Below are positions 54,962 to 64,000 of a stretch of 64,000 nt of DNA, one piece after another. Position 1 is the first letter of the stretch, and the number at the start of each line of letters is the position of its first letter. The notes below the pieces were generated by a model. That model was not told where the DNA came from and searched no databases. It worked only from the letters and a program-made list of their open reading frames with translations. Position numbers and translations under genes: made by a program. Source of the stretch: Xestospongia bergquistia (Eukaryota; Porifera; Demospongiae; Haplosclerida; Petrosiidae); NCBI GenBank assembly GCA_963965975.1, contig OZ014414.1:6113501-6177500 (forward strand). The letters are read 5' to 3'.

Positions 54962-55618
54962 CCTCACTCACTCAATATAGGTATTTCATAACAGTACACA
55001 AATCGCTTATCAGACGTGCTTAACAACAGTCAATGCTACATTGACTAGATAGTCATATTAGATCAGCTCTTCATCTATTTCCAATGTCTTAACATATCTA
55101 CTAAATTGTAAATGCAATAATCTTTATGTACGAAATTGATGATGAGTGGATGAATGAATAAAAAGATACTCATGTATGGAGTATATTATCTATATGTTAA
55201 AGTTAGGTGTAAGAATATATACATTAAATTAATCTCTCTCTTTCTCTCTTAACATATTACATGTACGTTATAACTATCTCTCTCTTTCTCTCTCTCTCTC
55301 TCTCCCCCTCATTCACTCAATATAGGTATTTCATACAGTACACAAATCTCAGATCAGATGTTCTTAATAGCTGTCAATGCTCATTGACAAGATAGTCTTA
55401 TTAGATCAGCTTTTCATCTATTTCCAACATCTTAACATCTCTACCAATTGTAAATACAATAATCTTTATGTACAAAATTGATGATGAGTGGATGAAAGGA
55501 TAAAAAGATACTCATGTATGGAGTATATTATCTATATGTTAAAGTTAGGTGTGAGAATATATACATTAAATTAATCTCTCTCTTTCTCTCTTAACATATT
55601 ACATGTACGTTATAACTA

Positions 55619-55650
<32 letters not shown>

Positions 55651-55964
55651 CCTCATTCACTCAATATAGGTATTTCATAACAGTACACAAATCTCAGATC
55701 AGATGTTCTTAATAGCTGTCAATGCTACATTGACAAGATAGTCTTATTAGATCAGCTTTTCATCTATTACCAACATCTTAACATCTCTACCAATTGTAAA
55801 TACAATAATCTTTATGTACAAAATTGATCATGAGTGGATGAATGGATAAAAAGATACTCATGTATGGAGTATATTATCTATATGTTAAAGTTAGGTGTAA
55901 GAATATATACATTAAATTAATCTCTCTCTTTCTCTCTTAACATATTACATGTACGTTATAACTA

Positions 55965-55996
<32 letters not shown>

Positions 55997-56283
55997 CCCC
56001 TCATTCACTCAATATAGGTATTTCATAACAGTACACAAATCTCAGAACAGATGTTCTTAATAGCTGTCAATGCTACATTGACAAGATAGTCTTATTAGAT
56101 CAGCTCTTCATCTATTTCCAACATCTTAACATCTCTACCAATTGTAAATACAATAATCTTTATGTACAAAATTGATGATGAGTGGATGAATGGATAAAAA
56201 GATACTCATGTATGGAGTATATTATCTATATGTTAAAGTTAGGTGTAAGAATATGTACATTAAATTAATCTCTCTCTTTCTCT
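54834..56283. repeat. Four tandem copies of a ~345-bp unit with CT tracts
   Basis: AACATATTACATGTACG recurs at 54834, 55251, 55593 and 55939. Units two to four are 342-346 bases and nearly identical; the first is 417 bases because its CT tract is longer. Each unit has a CT tract, CAATATAGGTATTTCATA, TTGACAAGATAGTCTTATT and ATTGATGATGAGTGGATGAA. In the partner duplication there is one unit (7405-7770). Confidence 0.9.
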
Positions 56284-57367
56284 TCCATAAATAACTCACA
56301 ATATTAACAAGCTTATTTTCTCTCTGTCTAGTTTGTTGTTATTCTCTTATTATGAACCTTTCACTTTAAACTATAAACTAAATTGTTTACACACATTTCA
56401 CTTGAACTTCATTCTGCAGCTAATCACAACTAGTCATGGTGAGTCAGTGGTTACCATGACAATTATCAAATAATACCCCCTATGATACTTGTAGCTCATG
56501 TGATCATTACACTTGTACTAATGTAGATTTGGATTTTTGATTTATTTCCTACATAACAAATTCAGATTGGAAATGTATGATGTGATTGTAATGTCTGATT
56601 AGATCTCTCTCTTTAGATTTAATAATCAAGATCAATTGACTATATAAATCTATAGCTATAGATATCATAGGTTAAGGAACAGGTCCCTGAGGAATTGCAG
56701 TACAGCTGATGATCATAAAAACTCCTGTCAGAAGCAGCTCTAATGAGGTAATCATATTTTGTTTACATTCTATCTGTTCATTTATTCTCTCCATTGCAAG
56801 AATTTCAATCATCAAAACATTGTTAGTGTTAGGGGTGTGTCTTGATAATGATCATATGTAGGGATTAATGTCAGGGGATTACTTATTGCAATTCTTAAGA
56901 GAAGCTCAAGATAAATATGTGAATGTCACATGATTAATAAAGTCTCTGATTGTATACTCTTTTAAAAGACATATCCATCAATTAATTCATTTTTGTTGTC
57001 TAATCACTTGTCAATTAAAATCAACCATACCCTGGTAGAATAAAACAAGATTTTATCCAGTTTCTAATAGGAGGAAGAAGATTATATAGAACTGTTTAGG
57101 AAGATTGTATGTTGAATGGAAGGACAGATGAATGTATGGATGAATGTTTAGATATTAGGTAGATGAATGGACTGATAAATAGTTCATAATGAAAGGATGA
57201 ATGAATAGATATATTAATAAATACATTGACAATTAGATAGTACCAGTGTTTATATTTAAATGTTAAGTGAATGAATAAGATAGTGGATATACATAATACA
57301 AATTCATACAGATATGTTGGAAGAGGCATTGTAGCATCATTCTTAGCACATGTAGTTATTATTATAA

Positions 57368-57415
<48 letters not shown>

Positions 57416-58131
57416 GTGGTTGATTGATCAAAATGAGCTCAGTGAAGTATATATCAATAGGAAAGAACAGCACAAGCCATCTTTGGAGTAAACATTGATG
57501 AAAACTTAGTAGAGGTAATGTACTTAATGAGAACACACAGACATACACACAAACTCGACATAAGTTAATGATACAATTATAGTCTAAGTCTGCCTTCTGT
57601 TTGGATTACTACCATTTCCAGATAATACATTTATTCACAATAAAGTATACATATACCAACTAAATAATTTATCTATCTATCTATCTATCTATATGATTAT
57701 TGATAATTCTGTGAATCCAAGTAATCTAAACTAAAGGTGGTCCTAGATTGTAATCTTATATCTTAAGGTGGTGCTAATCTAAGACAAACCTTTTAAGGAC
57801 ATACACTTATCCACAATAAAGTATACTATATACCAACTAAGTAATATATTTATATATATATATATATATAATTCTGTGAATGCTTGTAATTCAAGCTAAA
57901 GGTGGCTTTAGATTGTAATCTTATATCTTAAGATGGTACTATTCTATGACAAACCTGTTAAGGATATAGGTAGGCTTCTGATCAACCTTAGCACATTGCT
58001 TATGAACTAAGTATAATCGGGACAAGCCTGTGTTAGTTGATACAAAGTAACTGATCTATGTATCAGTTCATATACTCTAGTTAAATGTAAGCTAATAAAT
58101 TGAGACTTCAAAGTAGAAATATATATAATTA

Positions 58132-58191
58132 TATTGAATATAGCCATGTTAATTAACATGGCTATATTCAATACGAGTCCTTATAAGGACT
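58132..58191. repeat. Twin perfect palindromes from a templated insertion (unit 1)
   Basis: 58132-58173 is a 42-bp perfect palindrome and 58176-58191 a 16-bp one. The homologous sites at about 9665-9700 and 10740-10770 read straight from GCCATGTTAA to GGACTTG, so about 32 bases were inserted here as inverted copies of both flanks, as expected from template switching. Confidence 0.85.
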
Positions 58192-58314
58192 TGTAGTTTG
58201 CAAAGGGGCTCATGTAATCATCACAGGCTATATGATTGATCAAAAAGAACAAACCTGCATGATAACTGTTGCATTGCCTACAGTTTCATGGGCTATATAT
58301 AATCAGTAAAGACC

Positions 58315-58362
<48 letters not shown>

Positions 58363-60074
58363 TGTGCATTATGAAGTAGATAGATAGTCTTATCCACAAA
58401 TGCTCTGATGTTTGAAAAGGATTTTGAGACATTACTAGTCAGTATACTGAATTCAAGAGATCACAACTGCTGCTATTATATAGTCTACTTTCATTTACAT
58501 CATATGATTTATATACCTCATTTTAAATAAAGGTTCCTTTCATTTAGGAGTGTACGAATGCTTGGCATGATACAAGTGTCATACAGTAAAATGGATTCAG
58601 CTTGAGCATCCTACTTTATTATATACGTCATACGCAGTGAGTACCAGGTGATAATATTAAAGACAATATCTGCCAGTGTTTTTAAGCTTTATTTTTTAGT
58701 AGGTATGACTATAACTACGTCCACAGAATGTATTATACATAGCATAATGAATTATACCAAAGTTATTATAGAAACACCATTGAATAGATAGTCATATTAG
58801 ATCAGCTCTTCATCTATTTCCAATGTCTTAACATCTCTACTAAATTGTAAATGCAATAATCTTTATGTACAAAATTGATGATGAGTGGATGAATGGATAA
58901 AAAGATACTCATGTATGGAGTATATTATCTATATGTTAAAGTTAGGTGTAAGAATATGTACATTAAATTAATCTCTCTCTTTCTCTCTCTTCCATAAATA
59001 ACTCACAATATTAACAAGCTTATTTTCTCTCTGTCTAGTTTGTTGTTATTCTCTTATTATGAACCTTTCACTTTAAACTATAAACTAAATTGTTTACACA
59101 CATTTCACTTGAACTTCATTCTGCAGCTAATCACAACTAGTCATGGTGAGTCAGTGGTTACCATGACAATTATCAAATAATACCCCCTATGATACTTGTA
59201 GCTCATGTGATCATTACACTTGTACTAATGTAGATTTGGATTTTTGATTTATTTCCTACATAACAAATTCAGATTGGAAATGTATGATGTGATTGTAATG
59301 TCTGATTAGATCTCTCTCTTTAGATTTAATAATCAAGATCAATTGACTATATAAATCTATAGCTATAGATATCATAGGTTAAGGAACAGGTCCCTGAGGA
59401 ATTGCAGTACAGCTGATGATCATAAAAACTCCTGTCAGAAGCAGCTCTAATGAGGTAATCATATTTTGTTTACATTCTATCTGTTCATTTATTCTCTCCA
59501 TTGCAAGAATTTCAATCATCAAAACATTGTTAGTGTTAGGGGTGTGTCTTGATAATGATCATATGTAGGGATTAATGTCAGGGGATTACTTATTGCAATT
59601 CTTAAGAGAAGCTCAAGATAAATATGTGAATGTCACATGATTAATAAAGTCTCTGATTGTATACTCTTTTAAAAGACATATCCATCAATTAATTCATTTT
59701 TGTTGTCTAATCACTTGTCAATTAAAATCAACCATACCCTGGTAGAATAAAACAAGATTTTATCCAGTTTCTAATAGGAGGAAGAAGATTATATAGAACT
59801 GTTTAGGAAGATTGTATGTTGAATAGAAGGACAGATGAATGTATGGATGAATGTTTAGATATTAGGTAGATGAATGGACTGATAAATAGTTCATAATGAA
59901 AGGATGAATGAATAGATATATTAATAAATACATTGACAATTAGATAGTACCAGTGTTTATATTTAAATGTTAAGTGAATGAATAAGATAGTGGATATACA
60001 TAATACAAATTCATACAGATATGTTGGAAGAGGCATTGTAGCATCATTCTTAGCACATGTAGTTATTATTATAA

Positions 60075-60118
<44 letters not shown>

Positions 60119-60832
60119 GTGGTTGATTGATCAAAGTGAGCTCAGTGAAGTATATATCAATAGGAAAGAACAGCACAAGCCATCTTTGGAGTAAACATTG
60201 ATGAAAACTTAGTAGAGGTAATGTACTTAATGAGAACACACAGACATACACACAAACTCGACATAAGTTAATGATACAATTATAGTCTAAGACTGCCTTC
60301 TGTTTGGATTACTACCATTTCCAGATAATACATTTATTCACAATAAAGTATACATATACCAACTAAGTAATTTATCTATCTATCTATCTATCTATATGAT
60401 TATTGATAATTCTGTGAATCCAAGTAATCTAAACTAAAGGTGGTCCTAGATTGTAATCTTATATCTTAAGATGGTGCTAATCTAAGACAAACCTTTTAAG
60501 GACATACACTTATCCACAATAAAGTATACTATATACTAACTAAGTAATATATTTATATATATATATATATAATTCTGTGAATGCTTGTAATTCAAGCTAA
60601 AGGTGGCTTTAGATTGTAATCTTATATCTTAAGATGGTACTATTCTATGACAAACCTGTTAAGGATATAGGTAGGCTTCTGATCAACCTTAGCACATTGC
60701 CTATGAACTAAGTATAATTGGGACAAGCCTGTGTTAGTTGATACAAAGTAACTGATCTATGTATCAGTTCATATACTCTAGTTAAATGTAAGCTAATAAA
60801 TTGAGACTTCAAAGTAGAAAGATAGATAATTA

Positions 60833-60892
60833 TATTGAATATAGCCATGTTAATTAACATGGCTATATTCAATACGAGTCCTTATAAGGACT
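60833..60892. repeat. Twin perfect palindromes (unit 2)
   Basis: Same structure as at 58132-58191, so the templated insertion occurred before the 2.7-kb tandem duplication. Confidence 0.85.
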
Positions 60893-60980
60893 TGTAGTTT
60901 GCAAAGGGGCTCATGTAATCATCACAGGCTATATGATTGATCAAACAGAACAAACCTGCATGATAACTGTTGCATTGCCT

Positions 60981-61114
60981 TGACGATCGCATAACGCGTG
61001 AAACTCGGAGTAACAGCAACACAGCGAGAGCTCTGTTCTTTTGTCCTTTAATTCTGTTCTAACCCGCTCTGTCTAAACGACATCGAGCACTCTTCAACAG
61101 ACTTAGATACTTCA
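60981..61114. mobile_element. Half of the palindromic MITE
   Basis: Matches, in inverted sense, the left arm of the element at 10185-10412 (GTGAAACTCGGAGTAACAGC; AACCCGCTCTGTCTAAA; ACTCTTCAACAGACTTAGATA). It ends at a TA tract. It supplies the outer right arm missing at 10.4 kb, which defines the full element. Confidence 0.7.
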
Positions 61115-61591
61115 GTATATATATATATATATATATATATTGTGCATTATGAAGTAGATAGATAGTCTTATCCACAAATGCTCTGATGTTTGAAAAGGAT
61201 TTTGAGACATTACTAGTCAGTATACTGAATTCAGGAGATCACAACTGCTGCTATTATGTAGTCTACTTTCATTTACATCATATGATTTATATACCTCATT
61301 TTAAATAAAGGTTCCTTTCATTTAGGAGTGTACGAATGCTTGGCATGATACAAGTGTCATACAGTAAAATGGATTCAGCTTGAGCATCCTACTTTATTAT
61401 ATACGTCATAAGCAGTGAGTACCAGGTGATAATATTAAGGACAATATCTTCCAGTGTTTTTAAGCTTTATTTTTTAGTAGGTATGACTATAACTACGTCC
61501 ACAGAATGTATTATACATAGCATAATGAATTATACCAAAGTTGTTATAGAAACACCATTTTTCCCTAACTCTACCAATCAATCCTTTTCAG

Positions 61592-61806
61592 AACCTGCAA
61601 GAAAAAGAGGAAAACTGACTACAGGAAGTGTTATCAATATTCAATATCTTTAATATAATAAGTATAATAAACCACATCTTAGTATTGCGCACGCGCAATG
61701 AATAGTTATGAATGGTATTACTTAGTATCAGAAAGTAAATGATTCGTACCAAGTATCGAATATAATCGTCGCTAGTTGATATCACTCATCACTCGTCTAC
61801 TCTGAA
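61592..61806 (+). promoter_or_regulatory. End of gene relic and probable promoter of Death gene copy 2
   Basis: 61592-61651 is the terminal exon relic (PARKRGKLTTGS, frameshifted against the first copy by one base). The following 150 bases up to the ATG match 11426-11565, including GCGCACGCG. Regulatory function is inferred from conservation and position only. Confidence 0.35.
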
Positions 61807-62148
61807 ATGGCTACTCCTAGTCTCTTAGATCAGCAATGTGAACTGAAAGAATTATGTAACCACGCTAGAACTGCTAAATGGTACGAATTGGGGATACAAT
61901 TAGAGCTAAGTGATGTGGATCTAGACAACATTCAGAATAATCCTGCTCAATCTGACAAAATAACTGCGATGTACAAATTATGGATTAACACGAAAGGTCA
62001 ACATGCAACTCATCGGAAACTGATCATTGCTTTGAAAAGTGATTCTGTTAAAGGGACAAATATTGCACAGAAATACGAAGAGTGGTTAAAAACAAAGGTT
62101 AGCACATTCATGAATCAAGGAAAGACTGAAGCCCCTTCCAGTTATTGA
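61807..62148 (+). CDS. Death-domain protein, first coding exon (copy 2)
   Basis: Paralogue of 11566-11916 with the same start (MATPSLLDQQCELKEL) and Death-fold pattern: HARTAKWYELG, DVDLDNIQ, KITAMYKLWINTKG, a last helix KYEEWLKTK. An AAG|GTTAGC donor follows Lys97 at 62097, phase 0, matching the exon at 63551. Unspliced, the frame stops at 62148 with a tail shorter by three residues than copy 1. Differences cluster between the fifth and sixth helices (SVKGTNIAQ against YDGETYVGQ), and at conserved positions the change is Val to Asp (SDVDLDN), closer to the 37320 domain. No lesion seen; with its intact downstream donor this is the better candidate for a working gene. Confidence 0.82.
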   Translation: MATPSLLDQQCELKELCNHARTAKWYELGIQLELSDVDLDNIQNNPAQSDKITAMYKLWINTKGQHATHRKLIIALKSDSVKGTNIAQKYEEWLKTKVSTFMNQGKTEAPSSY

Positions 62149-62822
62149 TTTTGAAATTGTTTGCCCAAGCAGCCATTATAGATACTGTATACCCAACCTA
62201 TAAATAATAATATTAACTGTAAATAGCTACATAATACTAATGACCTACACCAATATAGAAGTAACAGATTATGTTAGTTAGTGGTAATTTAATTATACTG
62301 AGCCTAAGAAAGTTGTTCATGTTCTTATAGATAGATTCAACTAAACCCATTTCTAATTATCAGGTACAATTGCATAAATGATGGATGTGAAATTTGTATT
62401 GTGGACATCTAGAGTTATGATTTTATAGACTTCTAGTGTTTGTCTGAACAAGAATAAAACAGATATCAGCTTCTACTATAAAAAGTAGTTGGTCTCACTC
62501 CAAACACACAAGTCTTTGTTGACTAAAATTTGTGACAGGTTATAAGTTGTTTGTATAGCTCTGTTTTAGTTGTAATTAATCAGTTGATTCTTCATAGAAA
62601 AATCATGTAGATTTGCCAGAAAATGTAGACAATTGTCTCAAGTTAGTTGACATCTAACACCTGGTGAATATTTTTAAGGTGGTGGTTAGGAATCCAGACA
62701 AACAAAGCTGAGCTTCTTTAATCATATTCATAACTTATTCCCTCTCTCATAACCATTCATTCCTATCATATTTCATGAGTTGGAATATTAACAAAAATGT
62801 TGCACAGTAAATTTTATATATT

Positions 62823-63044
62823 ATGGAAAGACAAAATAGTTTAGAGGATATTCTAAATTTAAGAAACAGCATGCACCTTATAGAAGCTAGACAAGTCTTA
62901 GTCTCCACCAATGTTCAGGTAGAATACACATTTGCTATAGGTGTGGTTTACCTAGTTTTTATTTTGCAATACTATTATGAGTTGATCACATTATTTGACT
63001 GTAGCATAAAAAAAATAGTTATCTGGAAAAGATATAATAAATAG
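62823..63044 (+). CDS. Small open frame in the Death-gene intron
   Basis: ATG 62823 opens 73 codons: MERQNSLEDILNLRN, HLIEARQVLVSTNVQ, then a hydrophobic stretch (YTFAIGVVYLVFILQYY) that could be a membrane helix. A GT donor follows STNVQ (base 62918). In the sister copy at 12634 a stop interrupts the same frame after 17 codons. There is no acceptor before the ATG. A cryptic exon or chance frame; no domain recognised. Confidence 0.25.
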   Translation: MERQNSLEDILNLRNSMHLIEARQVLVSTNVQVEYTFAIGVVYLVFILQYYYELITLFDCSIKKIVIWKRYNK

Positions 63045-63550
63045 CCCTCGGTAAATTTTTGGCTTCTGTAAAATAAGTCTCCATAGCAAGTCTCACATCA
63101 ATATCAATCAAGGATATGTTATAAAATGTGCCTATTCTGTGTATATGGGAATACCTGACATTCTTGGAGAATATTCTTCATAACTTGAATTTTAAGCCAC
63201 AAGTAGAGATCTTCTAAACAAGCAATGTTTGCTGTGAAAGTTTGTAGTTTGAGATATGAACATTTATAAGACTAATAAATATCCATTAAAAAAAATTAAT
63301 GTGTAAACTTTGCATTTGAGTGATCCATGACATTATAATTCATATCAAACTTTAATACTAGTCATAAGAGTTGAGTGATCTAAAACAGCCATATATAGTT
63401 TATTCTTAATTCAAATTTAATTTTGGCTTATTTGTCATTATGATGTAATCCATTATTGAAGTTTAATAATAACGTAATTATACACTAGATATCATGAATG
63501 TGAATTAAAAATATAAGTAGCTTGATAATTATTGCTTTATTTTTAAACAG

Positions 63551-63617
63551 GTAGCAAGAAACGAAGGTATAGAACAAACTATAAGCAGTGCTGTTCCCAC
63601 ATGTACATCAAGACCTA
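63551..63617 (+). CDS. Linker exon after Death domain (copy 2)
   Basis: Acceptor TTTTTAAACAG and donor A|GTAAGT bound 67 nt, phase 0 in and phase 1 out. It encodes VARNEGIEQTISSAVPTC, a Ser/Thr-rich linker. The outgoing phase matches the phase-1 exons elsewhere in the locus. The sister exon at 13343 has lost its donor. Confidence 0.65.
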
Positions 63618-63739
63618 GTAAGTCCTTACATAATTATGATACTATGACAGCTATCATAATTTGTTAGGAATGATTTAAATAGTAACAATATCAACAAGCG
63701 CACAAAGCATGCAATAAAAATTTTGCTAATGGATGATCA

Positions 63740-63840
63740 TAGAGTTCATGGATTTTATCATCCATGAACTGTATGATGAAATTCATATAAAATTTCCACT
63801 ATGTGAGAATCTGTTCATTGCATATTTGAAAGATCGTTAA
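63740..63840 (+). pseudogene. Exon relic with the LYDE motif
   Basis: After one frameshift the sequence reads IIHELYDEIHIKFPLCENL and ends IAYLKDR at TAA (63838). It parallels the exon at 35736 (IIIKLYDESHI). Upstream text is in a different frame (DDHRVHG), so it is broken or the splice border differs. It suggests that the Death-gene module of copy 2 once continued with this exon. Confidence 0.35.
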
Positions 63841-64000
63841 CATATAGCTATAAGTATAGTTGGCTAATCAATTTGTGTCATTATTGGTTGGTAATGTTGG
63901 TTAGTGTTTATTTCAATTTTTTGGCATTTACATAAGCTCTACTCTCATTGTTTTGCCTTCGCAATTTAGCTTCAATTAATCAATTTTAATTCAATTATTA
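63841..64000. other. Window end, nothing seen
   Basis: AT-rich sequence without a recognisable exon or repeat. Confidence 0.3.

Larger units (their letters stand above)
56290..61555. repeat. 2.7-kb tandem duplication
   Basis: About 56.1-58.77 kb repeats at 58.78-61.55 kb with an offset near 2,705 bases and very few differences, so it is recent. It carries the unidentified exon relics (copies at 56617-58630 and 59333-61650). The second unit differs by a MITE half at 60981-61114 that replaces the text between TTGCATTGCC and the TA tract. Confidence 0.9.
52620..63720. repeat. Segmental duplication A, copy 2 (partner 5547-13510)
   Basis: Collinear with the first copy from the CFAP298 exon-6 relic to beyond the Death linker exon. 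Differences: an insertion at 54014-54430, a four-fold 345-bp array at 54834-56283, and a 2.7-kb tandem duplication at about 56.1-61.5 kb. The 245-bp MITE of the first copy is absent here, so it inserted after the duplication or was lost. Confidence 0.85.

Noticed and set aside
54809..54991. Ser/Leu-rich frame
   Set aside because: Translation of a CT microsatellite; minus-strand frames near 57.4 and 60.1 kb rich in Arg/Glu have the same cause.
54834..56283. Repeat array considered as CRISPR-like
   Set aside because: Units are ~345 bases, tandem without spacers, and the genome is eukaryotic.
57096..57548. 150-codon minus-strand frame, repeated at 59803-60251
   Set aside because: It spans a CT tract and noncoding duplicated sequence; copies differ by frameshift and show no domain. 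The similar frame at 8642-8860 is the same block.

Overview
The window looks like AT-rich nuclear DNA of an early-branching metazoan, most likely a demosponge of the Amphimedon type (inference). The reasons are eukaryotic splice sites with short introns, exons only tens of bases long, a decayed copy of the ciliary gene CFAP298, repeated TIR and Death domain exons, and a dense load of metazoan DNA transposons (hAT, piggyBac, Kolobok, Mutator-like, possibly Ginger) plus a DIRS-type tyrosine-recombinase retroelement. I recognise no rRNA, tRNA, CRISPR array, origin or bacterial operon.

Layout. 0.4-1.4 kb: one glycine-rich linker exon in a block repeated at 33.1-34.1 kb. 3.3-5.6 kb: an intron-containing CFAP298 pseudogene. 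5.5-13.5 kb: a segmental duplication whose partner is 52.6-63.7 kb; each copy ends in a Death-domain gene (11.57 and 61.81 kb). 13.7-15.7 kb: a Kolobok-like element with long inverted repeats, a THAP domain and a TTAA target duplication. 16.3-19.1 kb: a hAT transposon with one in-frame stop. 20.0-24.8 kb: a broken SAM-domain-like gene split by a 532-bp inverted-repeat element and a piggyBac. 25.3-28.0 kb: a second piggyBac. 28.3-29.2 kb: a broken transposon-like gene ending in a zinc knuckle. 31.4-37.7 kb: TIR exon, small linker exons, glycine-rich exons and Death exons on the plus strand. 38.8-40.6 kb: an insertion carrying an integrase/PHD remnant. 41.9-45.4 kb: a third copy of the Death module, split by a 5'-truncated piggyBac. 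45.7-46.7 kb: a 1-kb foldback. 46.7-50 kb: a decayed DIRS element. 51.1-51.8 kb: a second TIR gene, minus strand. 51.8-52.4 kb: a Mutator-like MITE.

How the genes may work together. Both TIR exons end in phase 1, and the small exons after them, the glycine-rich exons and the entry to the Death exon at 37.3 kb are phase 1 as well. They can therefore be spliced together, lost or duplicated without breaking the frame. TIR and Death domains are adaptor or effector modules of innate immune and cell-death signalling in animals. I infer that this is an immune-type multigene locus growing by segmental and tandem duplication, with transposons breaking some copies. Which exons are joined in real transcripts cannot be decided from the DNA. 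At 31-38 kb a TIR gene and Death modules lie in the same order and phase, but lesions (a stop in one linker exon, a truncated Death exon) show that part of the array is dead.
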